This document shows, one piece after another, positions 62,816 through 64,000 of a stretch of DNA of 64,000 nt. A program made the position numbers and the translations under genes. The stretch covers positions 148,325 through 212,324 of the forward strand of contig NZ_AUAS01000013.1 of assembly GCF_000428845.1 (NCBI RefSeq). Reading direction: 5' to 3'. How positions within the stretch are numbered: position 1 is the first letter of the stretch; the number at the start of each line of letters is the position of its first letter. The DNA comes from Dyadobacter alkalitolerans DSM 23607. Lineage in GTDB: Bacteria > Bacteroidota > Bacteroidia > Cytophagales > Spirosomataceae. The notes under the pieces were generated by a model. It was not told where the DNA came from. It was given only the letters and a program-made list of their open reading frames with translations, and ran no database searches.

Positions 62816-63652
62816 TCAGACAGCCATTTGTTGTTGTATTTCCTTTTTCAGCAGCAAGTCTTTCCATTCAAAAGGCGTCATATTGCCGAGTCCTTCATGA
62901 GGTCTTCGGTGGTTATATTCATCAATCCATTCTGCGGTCAATCGCCTGACCTGGTCTAGGTCGAAGAACAAATAAGCATCTAGTACTGCTTCTCGATAAA
63001 GCCGATTAAATCGTTCAATAAAACCGTTCTGCGTGGGTTTTCCTGGTTGAATAAACCGTGTTTCGATATTTCTATCAGCACACCAAATTGCAAAAGTTTT
63101 CGATGTGAATTCTGGTCCGTTGTCCGACCTAATCGCTTTCGGAAAGCCTTTACTCAGCCCAATCCGTTCCAAAACCCTGGTAATTCGCTTCGAGGACAAC
63201 GAAGTATCAATCGCCAGGCGACCCTGCTCAATGGCCAAGGCCTCACGAGAGCAATCATCGATCACGTTGAACGTCCTGAATTTACGATTCCCAATCATAG
63301 AATCACTCATAAAGTCCACGCTCCAAGTCTCATTCACCTGCGCAGGCTGAACCAGCGGTTGTTTAACGCGATCAGGTAATCGGCGTTTACCTTTTCGCCT
63401 CTTATTAAGCTTCAAAACTTGATAAATGCGGTGAACTCGCTTATGATTCCACAGCTTACCAGATCTGCGCAGGTAGGCAAAAAGTTTCCTGAACCCGTAT
63501 GAAGGGTGTTTAAATGCCAAGTCTTGCAACGACTCTATCACCTCAGAATCATCTCTCTTACTGCTGTAATAGTATTGAGAACGAACGAGGTTAACAATTT
63601 TACAGGCTCTGCTCACAGCGATGTTGTGCTCTCGAACAATCTCCTCGGTCAA
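62816..63652 (-). CDS. IS3-family transposase OrfB (DDE integrase core)
   Basis: 278 residues, encoded in the -1 frame relative to orfA. It has an HTH_21 region (KIVNLVRSQYYYSSKR), the SYGFRKLFAYLRRSG motif, and the rve catalytic triad: Asp in WSVDFMSD, Asp in IRSDNGPEFTS and Glu in GKPTQNGFIERFNRLYRE. The frame starts at a TTG at 63652 that overlaps the orfA stop; translation is more likely by frameshift from orfA. All catalytic residues are intact, so the element may be active. Confidence 0.93.
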   Translation of the reverse strand: MTEEIVREHNIAVSRACKIVNLVRSQYYYSSKRDDSEVIESLQDLAFKHPSYGFRKLFAYLRRSGKLWNHKRVHRIYQVLKLNKRRKGKRRLPDRVKQPLVQPAQVNETWSVDFMSDSMIGNRKFRTFNVIDDCSREALAIEQGRLAIDTSLSSKRITRVLERIGLSKGFPKAIRSDNGPEFTSKTFAIWCADRNIETRFIQPGKPTQNGFIERFNRLYREAVLDAYLFFDLDQVRRLTAEWIDEYNHRRPHEGLGNMTPFEWKDLLLKKEIQQQMAV

Positions 63653-63939
63653 TTCCCTTTTTGCGGCAGAGCCCAGCCCTTTTTTGCGAACAGCTCTTTA
63701 AGTATTTGATTATCTAGGCTCAGATCGGCAAACATCTTTTTCAAGCGTGAATTTTCTTCCTCCAAATCTTTCAGGCGTTTAACGTCTGAAGCTTCCATGC
63801 CGCCATACCGGCTCTTCCAATTGTAAAAAGTGGCTTCGGAAATGCCATTCTGCCTGCAAATCTCCTTGGTTGGAATGCCGGCTTCCTGTTGTTTGAGGAT
63901 CGAAACGATCTGTGTCTCGGTGAATTTGGTCTTTTTCAT
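63649..63939 (-). CDS. IS3-family transposase OrfA (HTH)
   Basis: 96 residues with the Transposase_8 helix-turn-helix (TKFTETQIVSILKQQEAGIPTKEICRQNGISEATFYNWKSRYGG) and a leucine-zipper segment (VKRLKDLEEENSRLKKMFADL). It recognises the IS ends. It contains a slippery heptamer near its end that allows fusion to OrfB. Confidence 0.93.
   Translation of the reverse strand: MKKTKFTETQIVSILKQQEAGIPTKEICRQNGISEATFYNWKSRYGGMEASDVKRLKDLEEENSRLKKMFADLSLDNQILKELFAKKGWALPQKGN
63679..63685 (-). promoter_or_regulatory. Programmed -1 frameshift site in the IS3 element
   Basis: The heptamer A AAA AAG is in the right phase relative to orfA (codons GCA AAA AAG). A -1 slip enters the orfB frame, which stays open through the orfA stop and into orfB, joining LFAKK to an orfB reading of GLGSAAKRELTEE. 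This gives the usual OrfAB transposase of the IS3 family. Confidence 0.82.
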
Positions 63940-64000
63940 CAGTTTAAAATTAAGTGATATTCTCTAATTTCAAACTGTCTGTGCTTACGGGATACTTACA

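Larger units (their letters stand above)
62799..64000. mobile_element. IS3-family insertion sequence, probably complete
   Basis: About 1.2 kb. The left end TGTATGTACCCCGT...CAGACAG (from 62799) is an imperfect inverted repeat of the right end, whose reverse complement is TGTAAGTATCCCGT...CAGACAG, ending at the last base of the window. Two transposase frames fill the element. The orfB stop overlaps the left repeat. The right flank is outside the window, so the target duplication cannot be checked. The element lies 136 bp downstream of tRNA-Asn. Confidence 0.85.

Noticed and set aside
62734..62959. Plus-strand frames between the tRNA and the insertion sequence
   Set aside because: They run into the IS end and its antisense strand; the sequence does not resemble an integrase or other known protein.
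1..64000. CRISPR array, prophage or rRNA operon
   Set aside because: I saw no regularly spaced repeats, no phage structural genes and no rRNA sequence.

Overview
The window looks like a chromosomal segment of a Bacteroidota bacterium of the order Cytophagales, probably close to Dyadobacter; the genus is my inference. Supporting signs are a type IX secretion sorting domain, SusC-like plug and TonB domains fused to M56 peptidases, MbnP and DUF4136 lipoproteins, an OmpA porin with a thrombospondin-3-like linker, and many promoters with the Bacteroidota -7 element TAnnTTTG. Shine-Dalgarno sequences are mostly absent. Most genes are ordinary chromosomal genes; only the insertion sequence at the right edge is clearly mobile.

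Layout. 1-4011: a minus-strand set encoding a fatty acyl-AMP ligase, an acyl carrier protein, a cytochrome P450 and an MBOAT acyltransferase cut by the window edge. Its parts list resembles the Dlt system (AMP ligase, carrier protein, MBOAT), with a P450 added. 4500-4620: a short intergenic region with two inverted pairs of DnaA boxes. 4.6-9.7 kb: Dabb protein, PhoR-like kinase, glutamate dehydrogenase, TypA. 9.9-13.7 kb: a lipoprotein and two secreted proteins, one with a T9SS tail and one with dockerin-like repeats. 14.2-24.3 kb: a large propeller/GAF/LytS sensor kinase, small envelope proteins, an M28 peptidase, a TraB/GumN protein and an isolated nuoN. 24.3-31.2 kb: a barrel protein, ffh, a di-haem peroxidase with an MbnP protein, ExbB/ExbD and a Gfo/Idh/MocA oxidoreductase.

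31.3-34.5 kb is a BlaI repressor with two BlaR1-type M56 membrane peptidases, preceded by two matching operator-like palindromes. 34.6-46.8 kb is housekeeping: Uma2 nuclease, pyk, priA, a RelE/ParE toxin-antitoxin pair, pabB/pabC, a YpdA-like reductase, a Ycf48-like protein, YtxH, a DUF4136 lipoprotein and dnaG.

47.3-57.4 kb is a surface-polysaccharide cluster on the minus strand: glf, a Wzc-type tyrosine kinase, neuB-neuC-neuA for a CMP-activated sialic-type sugar, a putative glycosyltransferase, a Wzy/WaaL-like polymerase or ligase and a GT4-like glycosyltransferase. From neuB onward the genes overlap. No flippase and no initiating sugar-phosphate transferase are present. 57.5-62.7 kb has an OmpA porin, tgt, a family 2 glycosyltransferase, rsmG and tRNA-Asn(GTT). 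An IS3-family element with a -1 frameshift signal fills 62.8-64.0 kb and appears to end at the last base of the window.
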